Assembly (NCBI RefSeq): GCF_004027225.2
Contig: NC_044302.2
Span: 35,789,449 to 35,853,448 of the forward strand
Direction of reading: 5' to 3'
Length of the DNA: 64,000 bases
Source of the DNA: Strigops habroptila
Taxonomy: Eukaryota; Chordata; Aves; Psittaciformes; Psittacidae
Part shown: positions 21,206-34,350 of the stretch, one piece after another
Position numbering within the stretch: the first letter of the stretch is position 1
Layout: every line of letters begins with the position of its first letter
Translations under genes and position numbers: made by a program
Notes under the pieces: generated by a model
Database searches by the model: none
The model's input: only the letters and a program-made list of their open reading frames with translations
What the model was told of the DNA's origin: nothing

Positions 21206-21443
21206 CAGATGACCAAAAGGCTGAAGAACATGTTTAGTGAGGAAGGACTGAAGGAGTTCAGTCTTTTCACCCTGCAGAAGAGAAGGTTCAGGAGGGACTT
21301 CATCACATTTTTCAGTATTTAAAGGGTGGCTACAAAGAGGACAGACGCTTTCTCTTCACAAGGACCCACATGGAGAGGACAAGGGGCAACAGATGATCTT
21401 TTGAGGTCCCTTCCAACATGGCCTGTTTTATGACTCTGTGATT
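21206..21443 (+). mobile_element. CR1 fragment with internal deletion, plus strand
   Basis: Recognisable CR1 ORF2 C-terminal sequence (GATGACCAAAAGGCTG, GCAGAAGAGAAGGTTCAGG) leads to GACAAGGGGCAAC at about 21391. It then jumps directly to the terminal AGATGATCTTTTGAGG, CCCTTCCAACA and degenerate octamers. The missing part, compared with the other copies here, is roughly 200 bp. It is older and more diverged than the copy at 15715. Confidence 0.88.
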
Positions 21444-22297
21444 AGTGGGCATCATAATTATTGCGGCAGTAATATAGTCAAATGTATATGGAGTCAGCAT
21501 ACGGAGTCCTTACTTTCAACTGAATGTGATGAAAGGTCACTGCCTCACGGTGGTTAAGAACTATTGAGTTCATTCACAGAATATTTCCTCATTATCTTCC
21601 AACGGTAGTCAATTCATTCCCCAAAGCAACCTTCTGAGAATTACAAACAAGATTTTCTGGTATTCTTTTGTCAAAGATTAACATTAAACCTAGTGTTTCA
21701 GGAATATAATTACAATATACAGAGCAGTAGAAATTTGAGAGTAAGTAATCTACTTAAGTTTCATGGAAAGTTAATGTTATTGCAATGCACAGTCAGTCCA
21801 ACTCATTACCTTTCATAAAGAACAGGTCAGTAGTTCAGTGCTGTTAGTCTCCTGAACTTTCGCTTGCTCTTTAATTGTTTTGCTTTCTCTAGAAATATTT
21901 CACATCACATGTGTTTTCAGAAATTGTCTGGTCTAGGAGGTGCGGTGAGAAACCTAAGATGACTTGCAAGATATGAAAGGAGTTAGCTATAGTAGTTAAA
22001 GTTCATGTTCTCAGCTCTGGAGCTGTCTCATCTTTGGGGATGGGAATAGGCTTCTTTAGGGAAGGGAATAACCTGTTTGTGTACTTATACATATTTGTAA
22101 ACATCCAGCACACCAGCACCAGATCTGCAGAGATTCTGGTAAATTCTTTAGAATCTGGTTTAGTGCGATAGCTTTAACAGGTTGAATCACAAATTAAACA
22201 GATGTTATGGGAAACGCATGTTCTGATCCATTCAGGGATGGTAAACACTTGCTCTTCAAACAGTTCCCTCTTTTCGTCTCCCCACTTCAGCTATATA

Positions 22298-22321
22298 TTT
22301 TTTTTTTTTTTTTTTTTTTTT
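22298..22321. repeat. T24 homopolymer
   Basis: An uninterrupted run of about 24 T residues. No retrogene body precedes or follows it in a way that would make it a poly(A) tail. Confidence 0.95.
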
Positions 22322-23814
22322 GGCCAGAGCCTTTTCCAGATAATAAGCAATTTACTTGCCTCTCCAGTTATAATTTGTTTCACATGCTAAGACTGGGAAA
22401 TATTTTAGGTAATCTTTTCTCAGAATGTGGTAAGGGCTATTAGAAATCTTACTTTTCTATCTCTGCCTTGTGATTATTTGTGTTTAAATTGTTTTGAGAG
22501 TTGGGTTTTTTTGCACATTTTGTTGTGACTCTGACAAACAGCACTAGTTAAGTTGCTATATACTTACTAGTGTTTCTCCCTAGCCTAAGCATTTGGTGTT
22601 TCATAGAATGAAATCCTCAAATGTGAAGAGGCCCTCATTGTAGGTTTACAAGGCACTTAGGTCATCTTAATGCTACCTAATGGGTTTAAAAAGCAGCAAC
22701 AATCATTGGATTGCTTTCTCATCTCTTCATTTTAAACTGTTGATGATCTGAGTCCATTTATATACTGAGTTTGCATAACTGGTTTAACTGGAAGTAACAC
22801 AAAACTGTTTTGGCTTACCTGTATGAGATAACTATCAATGAAGGTTGGTCTTTTGGAGCATTGAAACACTGCCCAAGGAAGGGGAAGACCCAGAACACTA
22901 GTATCCTTTTTTAAGGCAGTTTTTTAGGACAGGTAGTGAGTTTTGATATTTTGTACGGGTTTGGTAAAGGCTCTGTATATGTTTATGTGTGTGTGTTAAT
23001 ATCATCAGAACAGGATGCTGGTTTTTACCTCTTTCAAACTGTTCAAATATGGCTCCCTTTTTGTCTCATGCTTAAGTTTCACTCCCATCCTCACATTTAA
23101 AGGTAGCACAGATGAGATTTGTTTGTTTGGATTTCTTTATAAAGTAGTTTGGCCTGAACATGTACAGACTTGAACTTTGCATAGTGAGTTGTGCAGCCCT
23201 TAGTAAAGATCTTCGAACTTCCTTTGTAGCTACTACAAAGAACAGTTGCAAAACCTACAGATGTGTTCTTCCTCATCTGAATAAAAAAACAAAAACCAAA
23301 CCAAAACCCAACCTTTTCATGTTGAAAAGAACAAATAAGTGTGCTGATTACTGGTTGTGTAATTTTCATTTTTGTTGTGAAGATCTGCAGAGAAATGTTG
23401 CAGCAATAGTATGCAAACCTGGTGTTCAAATGCCCTTTGGTGTCTACAGTATGTCTGCATGGCAGTCAGGTGTGACTGCAGCATGTATAGCTGTACCAAA
23501 GGTGGCAGCAATCTAGGTTTGCTGATACCAATAGAGAGAATTGTCAGTCATAGTTTTGTGTGTGTGAGGCTTGTAGCTAGCCTGTGCTGGAAGCCCTTTG
23601 TACTGACACCGCTGCTGCTATCAGCTTTAAGTAAGTAGGTCAAAGCAGGCAAAGCTTTTCCCACTCTTTATGCTCTCACACTTCCGATTAGACCATAGGC
23701 ATATACAATGCATGGTGTCTGTGTGTGTACAAACATATGCTTGACCCTAGCGTCACTTCCAAGAGCTCCACTGTCTGGTTGACTTTCAGAGCTGCTAACC
23801 TGGTAATGTTACAA

Positions 23815-23860
23815 AATGACTGTAATGACTACAGAATGACTACAAATTCTGCAATGACTA
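23815..23860. repeat. cluster of AATGACT repeats
   Basis: AATGACT starts at 23815, 23824, 23835 and 23853, the last three followed by ACA. This is an irregular short repeat. Confidence 0.7.
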
Positions 23861-25497
23861 CAGAATTGAAAATGCTGGCTGGATTTCTGGGCATCTTGAT
23901 TCCTGCTCTTCTATAGTGTGTCTTTAGATGGTTATTTGTCTACTCTTAATACTTTCAGAATTCCTAGCAGATCATTATGCAAGATAATGGTGGCTCTCTT
24001 AAGTAAATTTACAGGTTCCTAGGTGAATGTCTTAAATAAATTTTAAAAGAATCATCAAATCATTTATTTATTAAGTAGTTGAAGCAGAAAATACTGAAAG
24101 TAGAAAGAATGTTCTGGATTGCACTGATGGATGGGAACATCAAAAGACTAAAACCATTCATGGGTTACAGATAAACTCTGCTGTATGCAATGGAATAAAA
24201 AAGCCGGGGACTAGATGTGGTAAAGGAGATAAAAAATGAAATTCCTGATAGGAGCAAAATGAGGTCACTGTTGCAGCAATAGAACTAGTGCCCTGGGGAG
24301 GAAGACAGGTGTGCAGATGGTGAGGCTTCTCCTGCCAGAGCACTGATGAACTCCAAGGGAATTGTGCCCTAGGCAACTTGGGGACAAGCAATGCCAGGTG
24401 TGCTGGAGCACTGCATTACAGTGACAGTGACTATCTAATCCACTTAATGCAGGACCTTCTTTCTACACTGATTTTTTTTTTTTCAGGGAACTAGGACTCT
24501 TAAGGCATAGTGATTGCCACCCACTCAGCGTGTCTCTTTCACTGAGGGTAAAGAAATCCAGAAAGTAGTCCGTCATCTGCTCAGGATCCAGGTTAACTGA
24601 GGCGGTGATGTCTTATGTTCTGCATGAATGGGATTGGCCTCCTATCACCAGAAGATTGACAAAACTTCCAGGCCATTGGCATCTTCAGTGAGAGCTCAAG
24701 CTCAATTCCTCTGAAGCCAAAAATGCAATAGCCAGGGGAAAAAAAAAAAAAAAAAACCAAACAACAAACAAACTAGATGAAAGTTTGATCTGTCCTTGTG
24801 ATTAGGACATTTCACTGAGTATGGAGATGGGAAGGAATGAATCTCTTTTTTTCTCTCTGCTTCAAAGACTGCCCTCTTTTCCTAGGCAAAAGGAGGCGCG
24901 TTTACTTTGCACAGAGCTGAGTCTGGAAGCCCTGTTCTGCTTGTGCCAGCTGAGGAGGGATGGAGACTGCTCTTGAAAAGAAAACAGCATAATTTGTTGG
25001 TTAGAGCATTCTATGCAACAACAAAGGTTCCTTCAGTCCTCTTTAGAGGGTTTTGTTTCTTGAATGGGCTTTAGATGTTGCTGCTGTCCTCTGCTTTGGC
25101 TTCCTGCATGCCTTAGAGTTATCAACACATTCTCATCCAAACTGTGCTTGCAGGGGAACTAGAGGTGGGATGCGGCCAGTTCTCCAAGTTAGGAGATACT
25201 GCACGTTGTCACTTTGCTCAGGCCAGGCTGGAGTGTAGTAGATTAGTAGATATGTCAGCTATGTTTTGAAACATTTCATTGTGTCATGTGAAAAAAATAG
25301 GGTAGCATGTAGAGAAAATTACAGGAATCTGAGGCACAGCAAAATGTAGACATTAAATTAACTACCATCAGTAATAGTTCACAAGTTTTACCCTCAGGAA
25401 TCACATTCAGAAAGGGCATTGGAGCAGATGAAAACTTCAATACCAACTACATGCTTTATCCTCTGCCATGCTAAGTGTTCTGAATTAGACTATTATA

Positions 25498-26082
25498 TAG
25501 AGGTGATTCTGCCCCTCTGCTCTGCTCTGGTGAGGCCCCAGTGGAGTACTGCATCCAGCTCTGGAGTCCTCAGCACAGGAAAGACCTATTGGAGAGGGTC
25601 CAGAGGAGGGCCACAAAAATGATCAGAGGGACGGAACATCTCTCGTGTGAGGAAAGGCTGACAGAGCTGGGCTTTTTCAGCCTAGAGAAGACTCCAGAGA
25701 GACCTTATTGTGGCCTTTCAGTACTTAAAAGAGGCCTAAAAGAAAGATGGGAAGAAAGATGTGGAGAGACTTTTTAGCAGGGCCTGTTGTGACAGGATGA
25801 CGGGTGATGGTTTTAAACTAAAAAAGGGGAGATTCAGGCTGGATGTGAGGAAGAACTTCTTTGCAATGAGGGTGGTAAAATACTGGCAGTGGTTGCCCAG
25901 AGACGTGGTGGATGGATGTGCCATCCCTGGAGACATTCAAGGTCAGGCTGGATGTGGTTCTGGACAACCTGATCTAGTTGAAGATGTCCCTGCTCATTGC
26001 AGGGGGGTTGGACTAGATGACCTTTGAAGGTCCCTTCCAACCCAAACTATTCTATGATTTTGTGATTCTATGATTCTGTAAT
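25498..26082 (+). mobile_element. CR1 LINE, about 585 bp, plus strand
   Basis: It begins with the ORF2 C-terminal segment TGATTCTGCCCCTCTGC and runs to GGTTGGACTAGATGACC, CCCTTCCAACCC and four degenerate octamers ending near 26082. Peptide pieces such as [20 protein letters not shown] and FFAMRVVKYWQWLPRDVV are standard CR1 ORF2 C-terminus. The frame is interrupted. It belongs to a different subfamily from the copy at 15715, as its 3' UTR differs. Confidence 0.95.
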
Positions 26083-29000
26083 GAAAGAAAGAGCTTTTCT
26101 GGGATGTTGTATGTGAACAATACTTTGAGCTGTCGCACTGTAACTTGGCTTCCTTTCTTGGCTTTTCCTGCATTAAATATTTTTCTTAATTTCCCGCGGT
26201 AGAGACAGTGGGTGGGTTTGCCATACATAATTAGGTGCTTCTATTTAGTGCCAGCAAGAATGAAAGTACACCACTAGAAGTCAGGGTTGTAGGTAGCACC
26301 CTCACCATAGTTAGCATAACCATCTGGATCGCTCCTGAATGTCTGCAGGTGGCGTAATGGTAATGTGTTCAAATGGTTTCACATACCCGACAGATGTAGG
26401 AGCCAGCTCCGAGGGGCAAAGCTTAGGTTTGATTTTTAATTTGAGTCACCTCCAAAGACTTGCATTTAACTGGAGGCAATTCTAATCAAGATTTATTTAA
26501 CAGGGAAGTCAAGGTGGAGAATAAGAAGGCAACCTATTATAAAAATGCAAATGTTAGCCAAAAGTCTTCAGGTTATAAGCCTTGAGCAGATAACGGACGT
26601 CAGTCTTTTCTCTAACCTACTCACTGTGGAAAAGAATTATCCAATACCCTTTCTGAAGAACAGAAACAACTTAACCAGAGCAGTGATTTTCTGGGAACCT
26701 ACCTAGTGCCTAACCATTCACACATGGTGAAAAAATTATTTCCCCTTATCAAGTCAAATAGTCTGCCCTTGCTTCATAGTAATGTAATGTGTGAAGTATT
26801 CTTCCTTTTTGCCATAAAACCAGGAATTGTATAATATACTTGGTTTGTGTAGCTCTGCACTAGCTCCCTTGTCTCCACATTCAACTTTAATGTTCTAATT
26901 AGCGGAAAATTTGGGTAGGTATAGAAAAGCACAAACCTTTCAATGCTAAGTGATGGCTTTGACTTTTGTCAGAGTAGGAGCTTCAAGAACACATGTAGGA
27001 GCTTCACAAATTCTGTAACATGCCAATAGAAGAAGTTTTTTCCCAATACGAACCCCACTGACATTAATTCTGACATGAACCATGAACCTATTCTGTATTC
27101 ATTTTAATTCCAGTTAGTGCAACACCAAATAGCATATCATTTATGAAAAATGTGTCAGATCTTTTAGTTAGTTTTTATCCATCCAAGTTCTTCGTTTCTC
27201 TGACAGAGCAAGGTAGGAGGTACTCAAACTGCTTATGTTTTGGTCCAGAATGTAATTCCTTCTCCTGATTCTAAATTGCTTACTTCTGTATCTTCAGTGG
27301 AAGTTGCTTTTTTTCTTGTCTTATGGAAGCTAGATGAATGACACTTGGCTGTCCTCCTGACACTGGCTGTTGTAGGGGTGTTTCTATCTGCTCTTCCATT
27401 TTCGAGCTAGGACATGTCTAATGGCCAGAGCAGAGAGCATTGCAAAAAGCTGTTAGCTGCTGCCAAGTAATTCTGTCCCAAAACGGACATAACCCTGTCA
27501 GCCTTGTTCTGATCCTGAGCTAAGAAGCCTCGCTCTGAGGGCTAATGAAAATAGGTATGGCAGCCTACCAACATGTACAGGGTTTTAAGCTTCACCATTA
27601 CAGTGCCCTACCCAGCATACAAAGGAGATTTTTCTCTCTCACATGTAGGAGTAATTAAAAAAATGTTCTATGCAGTTCCACTTCTGAGTCCTTGCTGCTG
27701 AAGTTCATTTGTCTCTTTTCCTTTTTTGCTTGGCTCAGAAGATGAGGACTGCACAGCTATCTGTTCCTGTGTGCCGGTCCAAGGAGGACATCCTATCCAA
27801 ATGCATACTAAAGGTCTCAAAACTGCATGGGGCCAGCCCTATCCATGCTGTGTATATGGAGTGTCCTCAGACAACATAGCTATCCCACCAGGCTCTCACA
27901 GTACTTGTCCTGCTCCTAATTTCTCTGACACCAACTGGAAGCCTTTAGAAGGGATCTGTCACATGCAAAAGGGGATGGATGTCAGTTGTGAAATGGATAC
28001 AGTTCTGCTCACAGTGTTTGGCCAAAGCTTTTCTAAGGCACTCAGTAGCAAGCACATAGTGGATCCAGCCCTCTGTCCTGCCCTGTGATGTGTAGCCTAG
28101 CTGGCACACAGAGACTTCACTTGGTAGATTGCTTCTGGGGTGGTGAGGAGGAAGGAGGCATTATTTAGCTGTCTTTGAAGTGACTATTGCAAAAAGAGTA
28201 CTGCGAGGGCTGGGTGAAGGTGTGGCTGTCTCCAGCATGTGTGCTGACTGGGGGGCTCTCTAGGTGACAATCTTTGTGACATGTTGGACACTGCAATAGG
28301 ACGGTGAAGATGCAACCGTTGTTCCTCTAGTACAATCATCAGGAGCTAAGTACTGCAAATTCCCTATTGCAAAGCTTCTATTTGGGGGATAAGTTGAAGT
28401 ACAAAGGTATTCAGCCTTGCCCCCTTCTTGTCCTCTCCCTTCCACTGCAGCGCTATGCAATAGGAGCTACAGATGCTTACTCTGGTGCAAAAAAAAAGCT
28501 GTTTATCTGGGATAATTTGGTGCTGTACTGAAGAAGTTGCTCAGTACATTGTCAGTAGTAGGTAGTGCCACAGTGCTGTGACTATGTTGCACACACTGTG
28601 CTGCACTTCGAGCTTTCTCAGGTCAAACTGTCCTCATACCCCTCTTTGGAATGCTTGGACTCATACCTGTCCAATACAGAATGTATAAATAGTCCTAGGA
28701 GAACCCAGAATCAAATCAATCCTACTGAAGTGTTTCCACCATTGGGTTACTCTCTTTTTCTTCGTGTTTTTTAGCATGGAAATATTAGCCTATGGTGGAA
28801 GAAGGAAGGAAGGCCCTTAAATTGCCTTGTTTGGACAAAGGCTTTAATTACAACAGCTACTTTGGAAATGCCTTACAGAAGCTGAATACCTAGAGGTATC
28901 ATTGTACTCAAGGAGAGGCATATATGTAACTACAAACATTAAACAAGCAAAAAACAAACAAAACAAAACCAGATTGTAAAATGCTAATTTATAGAAAACA

Positions 29001-30202
29001 CAAAAATATGGCAAATATCTTGCTCAGACTTAAGCAATACCTCATGGTTAAAATAGGAGATATTTCTTAGAGCTAATATCAGATAAGAAATAAATCAGCC
29101 TACATTTGACCCAGGCTTATCAGCAGTAGTTATTGGATAATCAATTCAAACATTACCTTGTTAGTAAACAAAAATATTCTCATCACCCTCTAATGCATTC
29201 TGAGCCAGATATTACTCAGATAACATTTACCATTTTGCAATAGCATATTGACATGAGAAACACATTTGTTTTTTTTTCTTTTTGCATAACTGCAAACTGG
29301 TGCTGCATTCTGCTTTTTCCTTTAACCTAAGAATAATGATAAGATACAGAACTGACCTTGAAATATTTTCTGTATTTATTTTAGTTTATTTTTTTTATTT
29401 TTTACCAGCAGACTATTTGTCCTATAAAGATCTTCAGACAGATTTTGAGACTTTTGAATACTGTCTCTCAGAAGCCCTATTTTCCTATGGAGGGTGGTTC
29501 TTTCAGCCTTCTTCACCCTGTGTATCCCATGGCCCTCAGCTGTGAAGAGGCCTGTAAGAACATGGCCCTCAGCTCTGAAACCAGGCTGATACATAATTAA
29601 GATCATCAAGCTTCTTGCTTGTCAAGCAGTTTCTTGCAGTGATAATATTGTGTGTTTGCCTTTATAAACTTTATACAGTTGTTACAATACCAACAGAAAT
29701 TGTTTAAATAAATACTGTAAAAAAACAACAGAGATGACTAACCCTATACACAGATTTCACCACCTTCTTATCTACATTGCTACATAAACATCTGATTTTC
29801 TGCAATCATATAAAAAATATATTTTACTAACACTAGGTAATGCTATATGACTGGTTAAAATTTTAAGTTAATAAGTTAAATGTCATAATTGCTCTAGCTT
29901 AACGTTTCTGATTTTTGTCTGGCTTAAACCAGAACATTCAGGACAGTATGAAAAGCTTGTACAGCAGCCCTTTGAACCAGTAAAACATTCAATACAAGTG
30001 GAGTCAGCAGGATGGGGAAACTCAAGTCTGTTCTTATTTTGTGTGTTGTTTACAGAGTGCCTGTACTGATTGGAAAATTCATTATACATTAACTTTAGAT
30101 TCTGCTTGTCCTCTGAAGAGTGAGCGTGGGTTGTGTGGCAGAGCAAGATGTTACTTTTTATATTCTCTGACCTATACACATTAAATAGAGTCACTGTTAC
30201 TA
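26083..30202. other. intergenic, no gene recognised
   Basis: About 4 kb without recognised genes. A 120-codon plus frame at 27726-28088 has several cysteines but no domain I recognise and no splice or promoter context. A/C-rich low complexity occurs near 28940-28975. Confidence 0.45.
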
Positions 30203-31122
30203 ATCACAGAATCATAGAATTATCGAGGTCAGAAAAGAACTTTAAGATCATCAACTCCAACCATAAATGTGACACTGCCAAGTTGACCACAAAACTGTGT
30301 CCCTAAGTGCCACATCTACATGTTTTTTAAGTACCTCCAGGGATAGTGACTCAACCACTTCCCTGGGCAGCCTGTTCCAATGCTTGAGAACCTTCTCAGT
30401 GCATAAATTTTTCCTAATATCCAATATAAACCTCCCCTGGTACAATTTGAGGCCATTTCCTCTTGTTCTATCGCTTGTTACTTGGGAAAAGAGACTGACA
30501 GCCACCTCACACTCCATGAGACTGACACCCACACTCCTCCTTTCAGGCAGTTGTAGAGAGCGATAAGGTCCCCCCTGAGCCTTCTCCAGACTAAACACCC
30601 TCAGTTCCCTCAGCTGTTCCTCATCACACTTGTGCCCCAGTCATTCACCAGCTCCATTGCCCTTCTCTGGACCCGCTCCAGCACCTCAGTGTCTCTCTTA
30701 TAGTGAAGGGCCCAGATCTGAACACAGAATTTGAGGTGCAGCCTCACCAGTGCCCAGTACAGGGGGATGGTCACAGCCCTGGCCCTGCTGGCCACACTAT
30801 TGGTGATACAGGCCAGGATGCTGTTGGCCTTCTTGGCTGCCTGAACACAAGCTGGCTCATGTTCAGCTCCATCAATCAGCACTCACAGGTCCTTTTCCGC
30901 TCAGCAGCTTTCCAGCCACTCTTCCCCCAGCCTGTAGCATTGCATGGGGTTGTTGTGTCCCGAGTGCAGCACCCAGCACTTTGCCTTGTTGAACCTCATA
31001 CCATTTGCCACAGCCCATTGATCCAGTCTGTCCAGATCCCTCTGCAGAGCCTCCCTATCTTTCATCAGATCAGCACTCCCAGCCAACTTGGTGTCATCTG
31101 CAAATTTACTGAGTGCACTCAA
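30203..31122 (-). mobile_element. CR1 LINE, about 920 bp, minus strand
   Basis: The 3' terminus is at 30203 (ATCACAGAATCATAGAA). On the minus strand, ORF2 pieces such as [20 protein letters not shown] and [13 protein letters not shown] are readable. Here the FADD catalytic box is intact, but the frame is cut in several places. It is 5'-truncated near 31122, just upstream of FADD. Confidence 0.95.
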
Positions 31123-33324
31123 TGGTACTTCCGATGTTTTTTTTTTCCTTACTGTTTTTTCATTACAATTTTGGGAGGGTTGTTTTGTTTTATGAACATT
31201 GCACTGTTGGAGCAGAAGCAGATCAAATTGCAGCAATAAGCACTCTTTGGAAAATCACTTTATCTTTCAAATTGTTTTTCTATGGTTACTTTGTAGTTTT
31301 AGTGTCTTCCCTCATTTACCATTACAGTTTGTGTGCTAGGAGCTATATAATATACTCATCTCTGCATCTGTGAATAGAAATTACATAATTAAAAGCCAGG
31401 CAGCAGCATATCCCATCTATGCATTCACGGCTGCTTTAGCTCCCTGATTTCTCAGCTGAAGTCTGTGCGCATTTGCTGCTCAGAAACTTGACGAATCCCA
31501 ATATGGCAGGTTTGCTGTGACACAGCTCATTTGTGTGACACTTTGGGCAGTGTCCATTCAGTATAAGTGCAGTACTTTCTGATGTGCTGTTTTGATCTGC
31601 TTATGCATGCAAGATATTTGCCCAGGTTTTCTAGGCATCTGCAACTTATGTTTCAACCAGGCAGTCTGATCTCCTGATCTAGAAGACCAAAATCCGCTAT
31701 TGTTTCTAGGCATAGCTTCCAAGCAAGAAAAATCCTACGTACAAAAACACTGAAAATGTGGTAGACCTAGATGCATTTTTCTGTTTCCTAGTTTCTTAGG
31801 TGGGTAAAAGAACATCAAGTAGCAGTGTTACTTTTCTCCCTTTTAAAGTATTTTCTCTTTGGCCTAAGATTTGTTTACAGGAAAAGCTATCTCAGGCAAC
31901 TTCTTTTATAGGTAGGACCTTTCCCTTGCAAACACTGCACAGCTGTACTACCTGACTTTCTGCAAGTGAACATTCTCCAGTGGAACTGATAATTTTAAGT
32001 GGAGGATGTGGACAAGTGCTTCACTGGACTGTGGCCAGGACTTTTGAGGCATTTCAGGACTCAGTCCTTGTTCTCTTTGGTTTGATATTTTGTCAAATTC
32101 ATCAAGTTTGTAGTACAATTGAATTGCTCCATAAGATGCAACCAATAATTGTCTGATATATTCAAGGGCTGATTAAGAACTTGTTGTGGAAACATGCCTC
32201 ATTTCAAATTACCATTTTAAACAAATGAGATTAATGTGCTTTAGACCCCTTGCAGTCATCTTCAACATATTGTGATTAGTTTGGTTTTATTGATGGGGAA
32301 ATAAAATTTCCTTTCTTCATGGTAGCAAAGCTTGCACTCCTATTTTTAGATGAAGTATATACGATTACATAACCATCTGTGGTATTTTGGCATTGGAAAA
32401 ATATTATCTACCAGAATCCCCTGAAGCATTGGTGTCCTTTGCTTGCAAAGTGCTTGGAATGCAGCTACATCTAAATCAGATTGCATGACTCTTTGGGTAG
32501 GAAGACCTGAAAACAAACAGAACTTGAAATTAGCCATTCATACTTGCTTTGGAGGATCAAGGGAGCAAGTGGGGTTGATAGCCCTCAAAATACCTATTTT
32601 TGCAGTCATCTACTTTTCTTTTCCCAGCATAACTCAGGGAGATTTGAATAATAAATGTAGGGAAAAAGCCCTCTCTTGTTAGATGTCTGATAAAAGATGG
32701 AGAAATTCTTCCAGCACCGTTATTCAAAACCTCTGATTTTTATTTTTTTTTTTTATCTTTTATTTCAGGTTATGTTAATGGGTGCTGGTAGAGGAATTTT
32801 CACCACTTGAAAAAGAATTGCAAATCAGACTAAAATGTCTGTGCTTCAGTAAGATGTTCACATGGTTTAACCTAGCAACCAAAGTAAATACGGTGAACTA
32901 GAGAGACTGATGTGTATTTGTGTAGATGCGTTGTTCTCGTGATGTGAAAAGTGGCTAATGCTTATCTCTAATTTACCGAATGGAAACTTGCTGATAGATA
33001 CTATACTGTAGGGGCTGACAGATGAGATTGGACTTTTGGCATCTCTTTCACTCATAGCTGCCAAGCTGCACATCTTTCTACATAACTGTTGCCTTTTTGG
33101 AAAATACTTAAACTATTCTTGGAAAGTGGTTAAGGTCAGACAGAGTTTGTTCTGGGTTTTACAGCATTTATTCTTGCATAAGAAGGATGTGACCTGCTTC
33201 TCGTGGAGGTTTGGCTAAAGACTACTGATGTGATGGAGACATGCTTCCTGACACCAAAGAAACCCTACTGGAGACAGTGAAAGGCAGAACCACATACAGG
33301 TCCTTGTACCTGCTGCACATTCAT
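31123..33324. other. intergenic, no gene recognised
   Basis: AT-rich sequence, no recognisable genes, a short T run near 32745. Confidence 0.5.
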
Positions 33325-33432
33325 ATTTACATTCTTTTAATTCTCCTCCCCATCCCACCTAGGGAGGGGGGATGGGGAGGTGAGAGAATGGTTGCATGGT
33401 ACTGAGTTACTGTCTGGGTTTAAACCTTGACA
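33325..33432 (+). mobile_element. ERVL LTR 3'-end fragment, plus strand
   Basis: The sequence from about 33325 matches, in the opposite orientation, the end of the solo LTR at 7733. Shared words are TTACATTC, TCTCCTCCCCATCC, GGGATGGGGAGG, then GAGTTAC, CTGGGTTTAAACC and a final TTGACA at 33432. Only about 100 bp is kept, and no target duplication can be assigned. Confidence 0.72.
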
Positions 33433-34025
33433 GAAATACATTCTGTAGAATGGTCTTTAAAATCCCTTGATATATCCACACTGCAGGAATTTGGGAGCTT
33501 GAGATGGTGTCTCTGATAACATAGCTTTGAGATCATCCTCCTCTGCAGAAGAGGTCCTCAAGAGTACAACCAAAAGGTGACAGAAGATGATGGTAGAGAC
33601 CCTGAAGATGCAACTACAAAATGGAAGGAGAAGGGTGGAAGCACGGATGATCAATTGCTGGTCACTAAAGGAGTGCAGCCTGGAAGCTGGGGAAACTGGT
33701 TGAAGAGCATGACAATCAACAACGAATACGTGTCCCACATGTAAAAATCCCATCTGTGGCAAAAACACAGGAGAAAACAGGGAGCTGTCAAAGATGGTCA
33801 CCACTCCTACAAGAATGGGAACAAAGGAAGAAAAGAAAGAGATGGTTTGCCTCATGCTTGTCTTCCTCCGCTAAGGACACCACTGCTACTTACTCCCAGC
33901 CAGTTCCTCTCAACTTGGGTGGACAAGGAGGGCTGCTTTTTGGATTACTATTCAGCACATTTTGCATGTGTGAAGTCTCTTTACTATGTCACTGAATAAA
34001 GTAAATTTGGATTCTGCAGAGCACT

Positions 34026-34078
34026 GTGAGTGTGAGCATGTGTGTCTATACACACGTGTGTATGTGTATGTGCGTGTG
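34026..34078. repeat. TG-rich microsatellite with a 16-bp palindrome
   Basis: An irregular TG repeat. It contains the perfect palindrome ATACACACGTGTGTAT at 34048-34063. Confidence 0.85.
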
Positions 34079-34251
34079 CTTTTTCTGCTCCAACCTGCCC
34101 ACACAATGAAGTGACTGCAGCACTGAGTCAGAATAAACTCAGATGCAACAACTCACTTGAATGAATTTGAGAACTTCAGACATCTTCTCAACTCCCTCCC
34201 CCAGTTTCTTTCATCTACTCTTAAAAATCTCAGGCCATCAAAACATGAATG

Positions 34252-34273
34252 CATGTACATGTTTATGTACATG
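34252..34273. repeat. perfect inverted repeat, 9-bp arms, 4-nt loop
   Basis: CATGTACAT, then GTTT, then ATGTACATG. Possibly chance; no gene context. Confidence 0.85.
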
Positions 34274-34350
34274 AATAGTGACAGCAAAGTCAAGGGAATA
34301 GAGAGCTGCTTACTCTCCCACTAGCACATTTGATATATGACAAATATCTT

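Larger units (their letters stand above)
21444..25497. other. intergenic with homopolymer runs
   Basis: No gene is recognised. It contains a T24 run at 22298-22321, an A18 run at 24739-24756 and a short cluster of AATGACT repeats at 23815-23860. Confidence 0.5.
33433..34350. other. intergenic with a TG-rich microsatellite
   Basis: No gene is recognised. Open frames on both strands (minus 33457-33855, plus 33756-33995) show no known domain. I considered leftover ERV coding sequence next to the LTR fragment but saw no gag, pol or env motif. Confidence 0.4.

Noticed and set aside
27726..28088. 120-codon cysteine-containing open frame on plus.
   Set aside because: No family resemblance and no exon context. 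Kept only as part of the intergenic entry.
33457..33995. Open frames beside the ERVL LTR fragment, considered as retroviral coding remains.
   Set aside because: No primer-binding site after the LTR end and no protease, reverse transcriptase, integrase or envelope motif seen.
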